Below are positions 43,301 through 48,991 of a stretch of DNA of 64,000 bases, piece after piece. The stretch is from positions 3,885,001-3,949,000 of the forward strand of contig WPIO01000033.1 in assembly GCA_009760855.2 (NCBI GenBank), in the 5' to 3' direction. Below the pieces are notes generated by a model, which searched no databases, had not been told where the DNA came from, and saw only the letters and a program-made list of their open reading frames with translations. Each line of letters starts with the position of its first letter. Position 1 is the stretch's first letter. The position numbers and the translations under genes were made by a program. Origin of the DNA: Cristatella mucedo (taxonomy: Eukaryota > Bryozoa > Phylactolaemata > Cristatellidae).

Positions 43301-43607
43301 TGCCCTTTGCTTTTAGGCTAAGCAGACACCAAATCAACGTCACCCAAAAGAAGCGGCAGTTGCCCTGTACAGCACACTGACGCTCGGCAGAAGCCCGAAC
43401 ACAAAGGCTATCCCGAAGCCGGCCAGCCTGGCTCTGGCCCCACAGCTGAGCCTAGGCGACAGACACTTGTCACCGCACGATCTTGTCCTGCCGATGTGTG
43501 CCGACGACTACCAGCACGACGGCTTCTCACCTCAGCCGAAGGCGCCTGAGTCTCCACCACTGCCTCCACCACCACCGCACCTCATGTCTTCTTTTATGCA
43601 GCCCTGA
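10587..43607 (+). CDS. BAIAP2: BAIAP2/IRSp53-family I-BAR and SH3 adaptor, complete 14-exon gene
   Basis: Fourteen exons join in compatible phases to 1803 bp (600 aa). Residues 1 to ~235 form an IMD/I-BAR domain: YRATLDVYK, GKALHKALEGVSALAKK, LLQMAESYRTL and a basic KKHRKKKR cluster at 141-148, where mammalian IRSp53 has its lysine patch. A Ser/Thr-rich linker follows. The SH3 domain (about 346-401) contains ALFSHKG, FVEGDIIAAIG, WQYG and FGWFPTKFTKPL; the ALFSH variant of ALYDY is typical of this family. The tail ends with ESPPLPPPPP near residues 578-587. From family knowledge, these proteins bend PI(4,5)P2 membranes outward and link Rac/Cdc42 to WAVE, Ena/VASP and formins to build filopodia and ruffles at the plasma membrane. 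I see no CRIB motif in the linker and no WH2 motif. BAIAP2L-type paralogues cannot be excluded. Introns are filled with LINEs, SINEs and satellites. Confidence 0.92.
10839..10905 (+). CDS. BAIAP2: BAIAP2-like exon 2
   Basis: Acceptor TTTGCAG ends at 10838; donor GTAAGG starts at 10906. Phase 0 to 1, encoding VDYNVAVRNVWTTGKALHKALE. Confidence 0.88.
11550..11639 (+). CDS. BAIAP2: BAIAP2-like exon 3
   Basis: Acceptor ATTTTTCAG ends at 11549; donor GTAAGC starts at 11640. Ninety bp, phase 1 to 1, encoding GVSALAKKHNDAIAALAH and GGVREI. Confidence 0.9.
12035..12711 (+). mobile_element. LINE-A copy 2, 5'-truncated
   Basis: Starts at the NFCNSLLAG position and runs through RRLQLVQNSTARHIC, DLHWLPVKQRIDFKVLS and YLSDLLPHQAKHRT to the ATT-rich tail. 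Frameshifts near 12060 and an in-frame TAA at 12379-12381. In BAIAP2-like intron 3, sense orientation. Confidence 0.85.
12820..13790. repeat. Locally duplicated GC-rich block
   Basis: A ~70-bp segment (GTAGTAGGATC, GCGATTGATATCGGC, TCCCGGCTAGC) occurs at 12850-12920 and 13127-13192. CCGTGAGAACGAGA blocks lie at 12987 and 13051. A second pair (GCCGATGCGAAC...GAAGT, GAGATA.TCCGGT) lies at 13511 and 13662. Function unknown. Confidence 0.6.
13403..13481. repeat. (TG)n microsatellite
   Basis: Near-pure TG dinucleotides, about 79 bp, producing spurious Cys-Val or His-Thr ORFs. Confidence 0.95.
13800..15330. other. CpG-richer intronic block, unresolved
   Basis: Base composition is more GC/CpG-rich than surrounding introns and several short ORFs overlap on both strands (for example 14490-14738 +). 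None resembles a family I know, and none has a consistent splice model. It could be an old mobile element or an alternative promoter. Confidence 0.3.
16736..16965 (+). repeat. LINE-C 3' fragment (diverged)
   Basis: GGCATATCCTTTCCAGC, TCTGAGCTGCTACTTCCATGC, GAGATAATGTCTGTTGGCTA and CGAAAGTGGCTTAGGC align in order with 46734-46885. Confidence 0.6.
17395..17456 (+). CDS. BAIAP2: BAIAP2-like exon 4
   Basis: Acceptor GGTTTTAG ends at 17394; donor GTGAGA starts at 17457. Phase 1 to 0, encoding LALLQMAESYRTLQQLRDQQ; the QMAE...R.LQ.QL pattern is an IMD hallmark. Confidence 0.9.
17664..17815 (-). repeat. SINE-A copy
   Basis: Reverse complement of SINE-A: AACTGATTCAACAGC, GTATAAGCGTCAGAAG, CACTACCGCTTGCAGTGGC, ACCACAGGATTCGGC and GCAACCGCCTTAC. 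The tRNA-like head is at the right end. Confidence 0.65.
19076..19147 (+). CDS. BAIAP2: BAIAP2-like exon 5
   Basis: Acceptor TGGTTGTAG ends at 19075; donor GTGAGC starts at 19148. 72 bp, phase 0 to 0. GNKVEFELQSNHQRAS fits the IMD segment before the basic patch. This is the least conserved exon, so it is somewhat less certain. Confidence 0.7.
19524..20313 (+). mobile_element. LINE-A copy 3, 5'-truncated
   Basis: The 19494-20069 frame encodes KLVHVFVTSRLDFCNSLL to FGDRAFSSYASKAW, then an A-rich insertion, the standard 3'UTR and an ATT tail (20286-20313). One of the best-preserved copies; close in sequence to 3310-4090. Lies between exons 5 and 6 of the BAIAP2-like gene. Confidence 0.88.
20362..20484 (+). 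CDS. BAIAP2: BAIAP2-like exon 6 (basic patch)
   Basis: Acceptor TTACTTTCAAG ends at 20361. It encodes EKQKKYSMVHLKCEQSLLKS, LKKHRKKKR and DHKEAQ. The donor is taken as CAG/GTGGAG at 20485, which keeps phase 0; it is a weak consensus. The exon starts about 50 bp after a LINE-A copy ends. Confidence 0.8.
21292..21480 (+). repeat. SINE-A copy
   Basis: Near-perfect B-box GGTTCGAATCC in GTCGTGGGTTCGAATCCTGC, then GGCGATCCTTTATTGCC, CTGCCGCTATACAAAAAGAGG and GCTGTTAAATCAGG. The A-box region is diverged. Confidence 0.7.
22180..22285. repeat. AT-rich low-complexity tract
   Basis: TATATA, AATAATAATA and TTTATTTA runs with little else. Confidence 0.7.
22950..23340 (+). mobile_element. Possible LINE RT C-terminal relic
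   Basis: The 23128-23334 frame includes VGNLAVLLDNGMKFENFINK, similar to the LGV.LD..L.F..HI segment following the thumb of non-LTR RTs. It is not LINE-A. Weak evidence only. Confidence 0.35.
24149..24195. repeat. Perfect hairpin, 20-bp arms, 7-nt loop
   Basis: Arm 24149-24168 (CCTACACC...TATATGCC) is the exact reverse complement of 24176-24195; the loop is CAAAAGA. Lies in BAIAP2-like intron 6. Confidence 0.85.
25040..25135 (-). mobile_element. LINE-A 3' tail fragment
   Basis: AATAATAAT array, then TAGCACCCTGTGAGAACTC and TTTCTAGGCACTTTACATT, the reverse complement of the LINE-A end. Severely 5'-truncated. Confidence 0.75.
25216..25320 (-). repeat. SINE-A 3' half
   Basis: CAGCTGATTTAACAGCCTG, GCATAGCAGCAGGATAGCC and CACCACTTGCAGTTGGCAAT, reverse complement of SINE-A. 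The tRNA-like head is missing. Confidence 0.6.
25479..25557. repeat. (GA)n microsatellite
   Basis: Pure GA for 79 bp. Confidence 0.95.
25923..25988 (+). CDS. BAIAP2: BAIAP2-like exon 7
   Basis: Acceptor ATATTTCAG ends at 25922; donor GTATGC starts at 25989. 22 codons, phase 0 to 0: TYKEAQQRSLELDSSL then AGGLKE, the IMD helix leading into the conserved GL.EALxxE segment. Confidence 0.85.
26508..26665. repeat. (CT)n then (TG)n compound microsatellite
   Basis: CT-rich from 26508, pure CT about 26541-26615, then TG/CATG repeats to 26665. Lies in BAIAP2-like intron 7. Confidence 0.95.
26981..27067 (+). CDS. BAIAP2: BAIAP2-like exon 8
   Basis: Acceptor TGTCTTTCAG ends at 26980; donor GTAAAG starts at 27068. 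29 codons, phase 0: CLSVEKDNYTFVTRHLAQDL continues to the last IMD helix. Confidence 0.88.
27401..27562 (-). repeat. LINE-C 3' fragment
   Basis: CACACTCAAAGTCTGAGCGGC, GAGAATAGTCGTGG and GCAGCAGGAGAGCAG align in order with the minus-strand copy at 42690-42890. Confidence 0.55.
27782..28017 (-). mobile_element. LINE-A 3'UTR fragment
   Basis: AATAATAATAA then TAGCACCCTCAGAGAACTC and the 3'UTR back to the ORF end (near 28015). Ends where another LINE-A tail begins, giving two copies in tandem. Confidence 0.75.
28018..29520 (-). mobile_element. LINE-A, longest copy (RT motifs to tail)
   Basis: Read on the minus strand: ASGRIPASFKKVVVRPLLKK, NLSNYRPVSF, GIKANHSTESALLRANDLL, a motif A equivalent (LLHLSAAFDAMDHQ), YADDAQLYLCF (catalytic YADD box) and then the C-terminal region with RRLQLVQNSAARLV. 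It contains most of the RT but is broken by frameshifts and is 5'-truncated. It lies in BAIAP2-like intron 8, antisense to the gene. Confidence 0.88.
30315..30460 (+). repeat. SINE-B, intact-looking
   Basis: A-box-like TAGTCCAGCGGTTAAGG, B-box-like GGGCTCGAGCCC, then GAAGCGCATGAATAGAGATT and AAGTTCTCTTAGGACGCTAT with an A/T-rich end. A good reference copy. Confidence 0.75.
31920..31995 (-). mobile_element. LINE-A 3' tail fragment
   Basis: AATAATAATAC, GTACTCTCAGAGAATTTAAT and CTCTTTCTAGGTACTTTGC. Confidence 0.7.
32469..32585 (+). CDS. BAIAP2: BAIAP2-like exon 9
   Basis: Acceptor TTGTTTAG ends at 32468; donor GTAAGA starts at 32586. Only the phase 0 reading (GCSILNNQLQGLVTVLEWPD) joins its neighbours. 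Another frame is also open, but its phase does not fit. It would close the IMD. Confidence 0.8.
33100..33193 (+). CDS. BAIAP2: BAIAP2-like exon 10 (linker)
   Basis: Acceptor CTACTTCAG ends at 33099; donor GTGAGA starts at 33194. Phase 0 to 1. Acidic, Ser/Asn-rich: GLNFAQSEEATNNDSH then STLEKCSET. Confidence 0.8.
33420..34565 (+). mobile_element. Diverged LINE-A relative, interrupted by SINE-A
   Basis: GEPLKYGLLQSTFLGLLLF, then SFSADDNNIYLSFD (YADD box diverged to SADD) and the 33780-33900 region similar to LKIGS.SISP. After a SINE-A insertion (34176-34340) LKSFGARAFSSHAPKVW resumes and the TAGAGATTGAGTTC tail closes near 34560. Many frameshifts. Confidence 0.7.
34176..34340 (+). repeat. SINE-A inside a LINE
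   Basis: A-box TAGCCCAGGAGGTAAGG, B-box GGTTCAAATCC, GGGCAATCCTTTATTG, then GAGGCTGTTAAATCAGCTG. LINE coding sequence continues on both sides. Confidence 0.78.
35387..35717 (+). CDS. BAIAP2: BAIAP2-like exon 11 (linker and most of SH3)
   Basis: Acceptor ATTGTAG ends at 35386; donor GTGAGC starts at 35718. Phase 1 to 2. The linker is followed by YVTALFSHKGTKDTD, FVEGDIIAAIG and NSWQYGQNVRTT, the IRSp53-type SH3. The downstream SH3 and phase are certain; the exact 5' border less so. Confidence 0.88.
35900..36040. repeat. (TG)n microsatellite with TTTG interruptions
   Basis: TG repeat from 35900, interspersed with GTTTG steps after 35970. Just after BAIAP2-like exon 11. Confidence 0.95.
36418..36774. 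repeat. 23-bp GC-rich minisatellite, about 15 units
   Basis: GCCGGCGAAGG recurs every 23 bp (36421, 36444, ...). One unit near 36570 has a small insertion. Since 23 is not a multiple of three, several frames stay open and give low-complexity Ala/Arg/Gly/Pro ORFs. It lies in BAIAP2-like intron 11, just after a poly-G tract near 36380-36391. Confidence 0.95.
36845..37016. repeat. 12-bp minisatellite (degenerate)
   Basis: Repeats of GCTAGAGCGGTA-like units, clearest at 36980-37016, fading leftward. Confidence 0.75.
37133..37375. repeat. AT-rich palindromic tract
   Basis: 37133-37170 is a palindrome with TTCCGGGAA and TTCCCGGAA ends around alternating AT. A third TTTTCCGGAAATAT block occurs at 37309-37323, with (AT)n and AAATATAAAT between. 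Confidence 0.85.
37376..37515 (-). repeat. SINE-B copy
   Basis: TATAGCGTCCTAAGAGAACTT, AATCTCTATTCAGGCGCTTC, GGGCTCGAGCC, CAGACCTTGGTCGGGACGAG and TAACCGCTAGACCAAACCAG, the reverse complement of SINE-B. Confidence 0.78.
37822..37932 (+). CDS. BAIAP2: BAIAP2-like exon 12 (end of SH3)
   Basis: Acceptor TTGCTTTAG ends at 37821. One base completes Arg, then FGWFPTKFTKPLDQDMHE. The donor GTAACG at 37933 (phase 2) fits the next exon; an alternative GTAACA at 37898 gives the wrong phase. Confidence 0.85.
37990..38085 (-). mobile_element. LINE-A 3' tail fragment (diverged)
   Basis: AATAATAATAATG, ATAGCACTATAAGAGAACTA and ATCTTTCTATGCACTTG. Confidence 0.6.
38138..38602. mobile_element. Foldback element with ~145-bp inverted arms
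   Basis: The left arm (38138-38282) contains GTCGTTTGTTCATACAG, CAGATCTGCT, GCAGGCTGTT and AAATAAACACGTTTT. The right arm (38447-38602) carries their reverse complements in reverse order: AAAACGTGTTTATTT, AACAGCCTGC, AGCAGATCTG and CTGTATGAACAAACGAC. The ~165-bp centre is T/G-rich (TTAGGGTTTAGG). No ORF; a non-autonomous DNA-type or foldback element. Lies in BAIAP2-like intron 12. Confidence 0.75.
40132..40199. repeat. 34-bp tandem duplication
   Basis: GACGACTTCTAT then CTGACACTTCCTTTTT occur at 40134 and 40168. Confidence 0.85.
40446..40680 (+). CDS. BAIAP2: BAIAP2-like exon 13 (disordered tail)
   Basis: Acceptor CTGCTTGCAG ends at 40445; donor GTGAGT starts at 40681. Phase 2 to 0. Low-complexity Ser/Pro/Gly: SFMDVDNIEGQPSF then STSPPGASP. 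No domain recognised. Confidence 0.8.
41043..41200 (+). repeat. SINE-B copy with small insertion
   Basis: GGTTAAGGTGCTCGCCCCGAC, GAGCTCGAGCCCC, GAATGGAGATTAGGTTCTCTT and GCAATACAAATGAATTATA. An extra ~16 bp sits before GGCCGAGGTCG. Confidence 0.72.
42629..42895 (-). mobile_element. LINE-C 3' region
   Basis: ATGTATCTCCGTCTGTAACTC, CACAAAGTCATAAAGACC, GCCTAAGCGGCTTTCGGTACG and CGCTGAAAAGGATGTGCCAT are the reverse complement of 46725-46975. Confidence 0.75.
43005..43145 (+). mobile_element. RT fragment with FADD box
   Basis: LKLKAFADDAIIFSSSAC at about 43030-43085 is a non-LTR RT catalytic box context, distinct from LINE-A (which has YADD..LYL). It is followed by a stop. A short relic. Confidence 0.5.
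43317..43607 (+). CDS. BAIAP2: BAIAP2-like terminal exon 14
   Basis: Acceptor TTGCTTTTAG ends at 43316 after a pyrimidine tract. 96 codons from AKQTPNQRHP to ESPPLPPPPPHLMSSFMQP and TGA (43605-43607). The polyproline run is a likely SH3/EVH1/profilin ligand. Confidence 0.82.
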   Translation, partial: AKQTPNQRHPKEAAVALYSTLTLGRSPNTKAIPKPASLALAPQLSLGDRHLSPHDLVLPMCADDYQHDGFSPQPKAPESPPLPPPPPHLMSSFMQP

Positions 43608-44400
43608 TCGCATAGCAGGCAGTAGCCCTGACTATGAACTGTCCCCAGTTGCAGACTGGCTGGCTTCCACCTCACTGGCGTCCAGTTTGCAGTCAGTCGC
43701 TACGTGGGCTCGCTATTATTCATCAGCTCTTATGTCAGCTCATTCGTCGGCATATACGATTCAGCTGCACGTTTGACTGTCGTGCACTCAAGCTCGGCAG
43801 CCAGACAAAATGGTGTGCTAACACTAGCAGTGCTAGTATGCCATGTGCAACATGTTACATGTTACGCGCTTTAAAAGACTTGATCGGGTGTCAAAACTTC
43901 ATCATCGATTCCAATGTTTGCAGCATCCAAAGCATAGATATACTGTGCACACACATCTAGATAATATGGCTGGCCGAGCCATAGATGGGCTGGTGATATC
44001 AGCATCACAGCTCACCTTAGCCGAGTGATGCAGCTTTAGGCATCGTCAAACTGGCCCTCGCAAACATCGGGGGCATCCGGTTTGAGTCTCAGATGACGAA
44101 ATAGTCTGCTGATGGCCTTGCTGTATGAGAACGTGTTGCCTTTGGGCTGCTCATGCCCTTTATGCACGTAAGGCGTAGGCATTCCTGCAAGATAACGAGG
44201 CGCATCCAGCACGGCAATGCATCACTCACAGCTTTTGCACGTGTGGCAGGAGCTGAGCAGGTAATTAGCTCTTATTAATTTACCGTAGGGGTACGCAGTG
44301 TCGAGCTCGGCATCCCAATCTTCTGCTGGTCGATCAAGATCGACAGGCTGTGCACCATCTATTATAATGATAAGACAATAAAGCTATTTCGGCTTGCAGT
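43608..44400 (+). promoter_or_regulatory. BAIAP2: BAIAP2-like 3'UTR with poly(A) signal
   Basis: Repeat-poor sequence follows the stop, with AATAAA at 44376-44381, about 770 bp downstream. ORFs inside it are short and unsupported. Confidence 0.55.
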
Positions 44401-44469
44401 CGATAGCCACTCACTAATGCATCAAAACGAATAATCATAATACCACGAAGTATTGAAAACGGCCTACCG

Positions 44470-44545
44470 TAATAATAATAATATATTTGTATAGCACCCT
44501 CAGAGAACTGCATCTCTTTCTAGGCATGTCAGGTGTGACCTTTGC
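44470..44545 (-). mobile_element. LINE-A 3' tail fragment
   Basis: AATAATAATAATATATTTG, TAGCACCCTCAGAGAACTG and TCTTTCTAGGC, right after the BAIAP2-like poly(A) region. Confidence 0.72.
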
Positions 44546-44764
44546 ATAACTGCTGCATAATCGAAGCCTCTTACAATAAAAAAGAGGTGCCATATTTTTG
44601 GGCCACCTTCCACCAGGCTTACATCCACTCATTCACTCTTCTCTACTCACTAACCAATCAATGCCTCTCTTAGGTCGGCAGCCATTGGACATTGTCGGTG
44701 TGGCTGAAATCGACCAGAAGGATAACTGTCGGGATCTTTAGGGTCGCGCGGGCTATCCTATTGC

Positions 44765-44885
44765 CCTGGTTTGGCCCAGAGATAAGATGCTTGCCTTTAA
44801 CGATAAAGGTCCTGGGCTCAAGCCCTGTGGCATATCTAAAGCGCTTGGATAGAGATTAAGTTCTCTTGAGGTGCATGCTACTACA
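44765..44885 (+). repeat. SINE-B-like copy
   Basis: GGTTTGGCCCAGAGATAAG, CTGGGCTCAAGCCC, AAGCGCTTGGATAGAGATTA and AGTTCTCTTGAGG. Confidence 0.65.
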
Positions 44886-45218
44886 CACAGGCAGGCACAC
44901 ACAGTTACCTTTGCCTCAGACCGGGGCATAAAAAGGACTTCTCAATCGACAGCAGAACCCATTGTCAAGCGAATGCTGCCATCTTAAAGATGGTGATTGG
45001 TAAGACAGTTGATTGATTCTGCTTCCTCAAAACCTAGTTTCCGAGCACTGAGGTTTCTTTTACTTCTGCTTCTGCACTACTTATATATCTGTGAGTTATT
45101 TGTTCCTGCCTTAAGAGCTTGATGTATGCTTGCGATTGTTGCGGCAATCTAGCAAATCACTTTGCTAGCTTCTTTCTCAGCAATATATGATAGATGACAC
45201 ACCTATTATTTATATTGT

Positions 45219-45221
<3 letters not shown>

Positions 45222-45306
<85 letters not shown>
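45222..45306. repeat. (CA)n microsatellite
   Basis: Pure CA, 85 bp. Confidence 0.97.
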
Positions 45307-45308
<2 letters not shown>

Positions 45309-45461
45309 ATTATAGATAACATCGGAGAGTCCACCTCCAAGGTAACACACCCAGAAGACTGAGTTGCCTCAATTCCCTGCGCTAGTGCAATGTACACATT
45401 CAAGCCTGCACCTGGTGCCTTCGTCTCGAAGTTAATCTGCCAGCATAGGAAGACTTCGAAT

Positions 45462-45632
45462 AAATACTAGCTGATTTAACAGCCTTTTTGTATAGCCATA
45501 GAAGAGCCTTTACAGCTATCACCACTGCTTGTAGCGGCAATAAAGGATCGCTCATCAGAGGATTAGAACCCACGACCTCGGGACCGAGGTCGTGAAAAGC
45601 AACCACCTTACTTATTGAGTCATCTAGCCCTC
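45462..45632 (-). repeat. SINE-A copy
   Basis: AGCTGATTTAACAGCC, CTTGTAGCGGCAATAAAGG, GGATTAGAACCCACGACCTC, and an extra GGGACCGAGGTCGTG inverted duplication at the head. Confidence 0.75.
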
Positions 45633-45999
45633 TAGACTCTACAATCACTTTTCTTTCTGAGATGCATCGTTTTGCTCCTGCCGTGCATAAATAATAAAAC
45701 TAATGTGACCTTTACCAGAGGTCTAGTCCTTGCATCTTTCAAAAAGTCTGTCGTTAAGCCACTCGTTCAGAAGGTAAGATTCAATCAAGAGAACTTGAGT
45801 AACTTCAGCCCAGTCTCCCTACTGGCATTGCTATCAAATACAGTGGAATGAGTAGTGGCAGACCAGCTAAACTCCAACATAAAAACTTGAAAACCTAGGA
45901 AGAATGTTCCAGTAGGATTTTAGAGCAAATCATTCCACAGAGTCACCCCTGCTGTGAGTATGCAACAACCTTTTCAGAAAAGCAGACTTAGGTAAAATT

Positions 46000-46130
46000 A
46001 TAATTCATTGGCATAGCGACCAAAGAGAACAAATCTGTATTCAGGCGCTTCACATGTCACAGAGCTCGAGCCCACAACCTCGGCCAGACCTTGGTCGGGG
46101 CAAGCACCTTAACCACTGGACCAAACCAGG
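46000..46130 (-). repeat. SINE-B nested in LINE-A
   Basis: TAATTCATTGGCATAGCGAC, TATTCAGGCGCTTCACATG, GAGCTCGAGCCCAC, CAGACCTTGGTCGGGGC and CTGGACCAAACCAG. Confidence 0.78.
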
Positions 46131-46168
46131 CAAAGGCTTTCTGCTTGATCTTTTGGCTTTGTTTGATA

Positions 46169-46309
46169 GCTGGTTTGGTCTAGCGGTTAAGGCGTTCGCC
46201 CCGACCAAGGTCTGGCTGAGTTCGCAGGCTCGAGCCCGAGGCATATGCGAAGCGCCTGAATAGAGATTAAGTTCTCTTAGGGCGCGATATAAATGAATTA
46301 TAAAATATT
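46169..46309 (+). repeat. SINE-B nested in LINE-A, opposite orientation
   Basis: GGTTTGGTCTAGCGGTTAAGG, CCGACCAAGGTCTGGCTGAG, GGCTCGAGCCCGAGG, AAGCGCCTGAATAGAGATTA and AAATGAATTATAAAATAT. Well preserved. Confidence 0.82.
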
Positions 46310-46438
46310 CACCATCAAGTACGTCTCGAGTGCCTCCTGAGCATCACTGGTACTGCAGTGCACTGGCTTAGGTCTTATCTCAGCAGCAGACTTGAGAGCA
46401 TTGGATGTGTTGAGGCAACAGTCATCCGAGAAGCATTT

Positions 46439-47096
46439 AAAAAAAATCTTAGCTGATTTAACAGCCTCATTTGTATATCGGCAGAACAGCCTTATCGGCT
46501 ATTACACTGACCCACAAGGCCCGCCACGGCTTGGGTCCGTTGTACCTAGCTGAACTGCTGCATCAGTTTCAGCCTGTTCGCGCCCTCAGGTCCTGTGTGG
46601 ACAATAAATTAGCTGTCTCATTCCTCCGCCTAAAGACCGTTGGCGACAGATGCTTTAGCTCTGCAGGTCCTAGACTGTGGAACTTGCTTCCACAATTCTT
46701 ACGCAACGACAACTACTCTCCTACTGCCGACCATGGCACATCCTTTTCAGCGGTCCTGAGCTGCTTCTTCTATGCTACTCACTACCTCAACTACTCTCCT
46801 AACTCTGCTATGCTTCCCACTTTCTCTTTGTTGCGAGAGACGAAGTCTGTTGGCTACCGAATGCGTACCGAAAGCCGCTTAGGCTGTGAGTGCGTTATGC
46901 AAAACTCTCATGCAAAACTCTCCTTCGTAACACCCACACGGTCTTTATGACTTTGTGGAGTTACAGACGGAGATACATTACATTACATTACCACTGCTTG
47001 CAGTTGGCAATAAAGGATTGCCTAACTGCAGGATTCGAACACACGACGTCGGTCGTAAAGAGCAAGCATCTTAAATCCTGAGCTATCGTGGCCCAG
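46439..47096 (-). repeat. SINE-A split by a LINE-C insertion
   Basis: The 3' half is 46439-46505 (TTAGCTGATTTAACAGCCTC, CGGCAGAACAGCCTTATCGG). The head half is 46987-47096 (TTGCAGTTGGCAATAAAGG, GCAGGATTCGAAC, GCTATCGTGGCCCAG). The middle is LINE-C. Confidence 0.8.
46506..46986 (+). mobile_element. LINE-C 3' end (best copy)
   Basis: An ORF encodes THKARHGLGPLYLAELLHQF, LRSCVDNKLAV and RLKTVGDRCFSSAGPRLWN, the C-terminal region of another CR1/L2-like RT. The tail is ACATTACATTACATTA. ATTAC flanks both sides (46501-46505, 46987-46991), but the right copy overlaps the tail repeat. Confidence 0.78.
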
Positions 47097-47702
47097 TAAT
47101 TTCCCTCTTGCTGATGTAATCTCCAAACACAATCTGGGTTTTAATTTTTAAGTAGAAGACACACAGCTGTACCTGTGCTTTGATCCCCCTTTCCTTTCAG
47201 TATGGCAAACTCTTACCTACCTTGTTCCATATATTGCTGACATTTGCACTTGAATGGCAGCAAACTTTCTCAAATTGAATGCCGATAAAGCTAACTTGCT
47301 AGTTATGAGAAAACAGTGTCTCATAAATTAGAAGCTTAATACTCAAAATTGGCTCTGCCAGCATATCTCTGGGAGAATCTGCACAAAATCTGGTCGCATT
47401 GTTCCAAAGTGACCTTTCAGTAGACGACTTACATCAGCTCCACAGTCACGTCAACCTACTTTCAGCTAGGTAATGTAGCTAAAACGTGGGCCTGCTTAGA
47501 CAGGGATATCCCATCCAAGCTGGTCCATGCATTTGTGACATTCTGTCTCGACTTCTGTAACTCACTGCTAGAAGGTCTGCAGTCCTGTGCAATCAGGCGC
47601 TTACAGTTGGTGAAAACTGCAGCTAGGCTTCTAGTCTATCGAAAACCTCGAAGTTTCCACATTCCTCCAATTCTCACCGACCTGCACTGGCTCCCTATCA
47701 AG

Positions 47703-47869
47703 GTTAGCTGATTCAACAGCCTCATTTGTATAGCAGCAGAAGGGCCTCAAAGGCTGTCACCATGGCTTTCGGTGAGCAATAATGGATCGCCCACTTCAGG
47801 GCTCGAACCCATGACCTGGGTCGTGAACAGCGAGCACCTTACCTCATCGGCTAAGACACAAAGGCATCA
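47703..47869 (-). repeat. SINE-A inside LINE-A with target-site duplication
   Basis: The 167-bp SINE-A reads TTAGCTGATTCAACAGCCTC, GGGCTCGAACCCATGACCTG and CACCTTACCTCATCGGC. ATCAAG occurs at 47697-47702 and 47870-47875 and the LINE reading resumes after it. Confidence 0.82.
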
Positions 47870-48991
47870 ATCAAGCAGCATATCAACTTCAAGCTTTTGT
47901 CACTCACTTTCAGGCCCCTCCATTCCCTGGCTCACCTATCAGAAGTACACCCTAATCAGGCTAGGCATCGTACTGCAAGCTATTCTGACAGACTTAAGTC
48001 ATTTAGCCGTGCCTCTCACCAAAATCAAATCCTTTGGAGATCAAGCCTATAGTTCACAGGCTCCCAAAGCTCTGAACTCACTCCCACCTGACTTCACGAC
48101 ATCCCCTGCCTTGAAGGCATTTAAATGAAGCTAATACCGAATTAGTCCTTCACTATATTTGCTTAGTCCATAGAAAGACATTTAGTTCATTTAGGTCACT
48201 ACAAAATGTCTAATTATTATTATCATTTCACAGAGGATTGAGGCCTGCATAGCACCGTCTACCACTAAACATTCGATCGTGCTTCCTTTGCAGCAAATGT
48301 AAAGTGCCTAGAAAGAGATTGAGTTCTCTGAGGGCAACTGTATTATTATTATTATTATTATTAACTGCATTATCGGTGCTCATTCCGTGCTGTTATACCA
48401 AGTGTCTGGAGCAAGTGGAGCCAGCCAGGTACACTGAGGTTTCTAAGACCAACTGCAACCGAGATGTGATCAAAATGCATTTCACAGTGAGTTCGACAAG
48501 CACTGAAAGCTAACAGTCAGAGTTGAGTACTCAAGTAGTCATTCCGAATAAGGACACTTTAAGGAATTGGAACACAAACGAGTGAAAAAATAAGTAGCAC
48601 GTCAGAGCTACCTTCGGCTAAGCGATCAGGAGCTCAGCTCTGCCTGTAATTTGAATGAACACATACCTACGGTATGCAGCCAGTTAATGGATTCACCTTG
48701 ATTTACAAGAAATATCGATATAGTGCATGCATGCACAAGGGTGTGTATGCTTGTGGGCACGTATGCATGTGCATGGGCACAGTGGCTAAAAAACCTGTAC
48801 TAGACTTCTTCAACCTAAAGAAGATGCTAAATGACATACTCGCTTAGTTGGACGACAATACAGGAGAAGCTTTGTCAGCCTTCAAAATTATCACTGCTCC
48901 CTGTATAAGTGCATTGAAACAGTTTGCATCCAACAAACTCTAATATAATCTATGCGGTCAGCACTCCAGCTTGTAAACCAATCTGCAGATA

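Larger units (their letters stand above)
45690..48365 (+). mobile_element. LINE-A copy broken by nested insertions
   Basis: LINE pieces in order: 45690-45998 (FKKSVVKPLV, NLSNFSPVSLLAL), 46131-46168 (GFLLDLLALFD, motif A), 46310-46440 (HHQVRLECLLSITG, HWLRSYLSSRLE), 47100-47702 (HNLGFNF then DTQLYLCFD; C-terminal region) and 47870-48365 (3' end, ATT tail). The gaps hold SINE-B twice, SINE-A split by LINE-C, and SINE-A. The GVPQGS motif B segment is missing. Confidence 0.82.

Noticed and set aside
48375-48490. Possible + strand exon (LSVLIPCCYTKCLEQVEP... with donor-like GTGAGT)
   Set aside because: No acceptor at the left end, which abuts a LINE-A ATT tail, and no neighbouring exon in phase; left unannotated.
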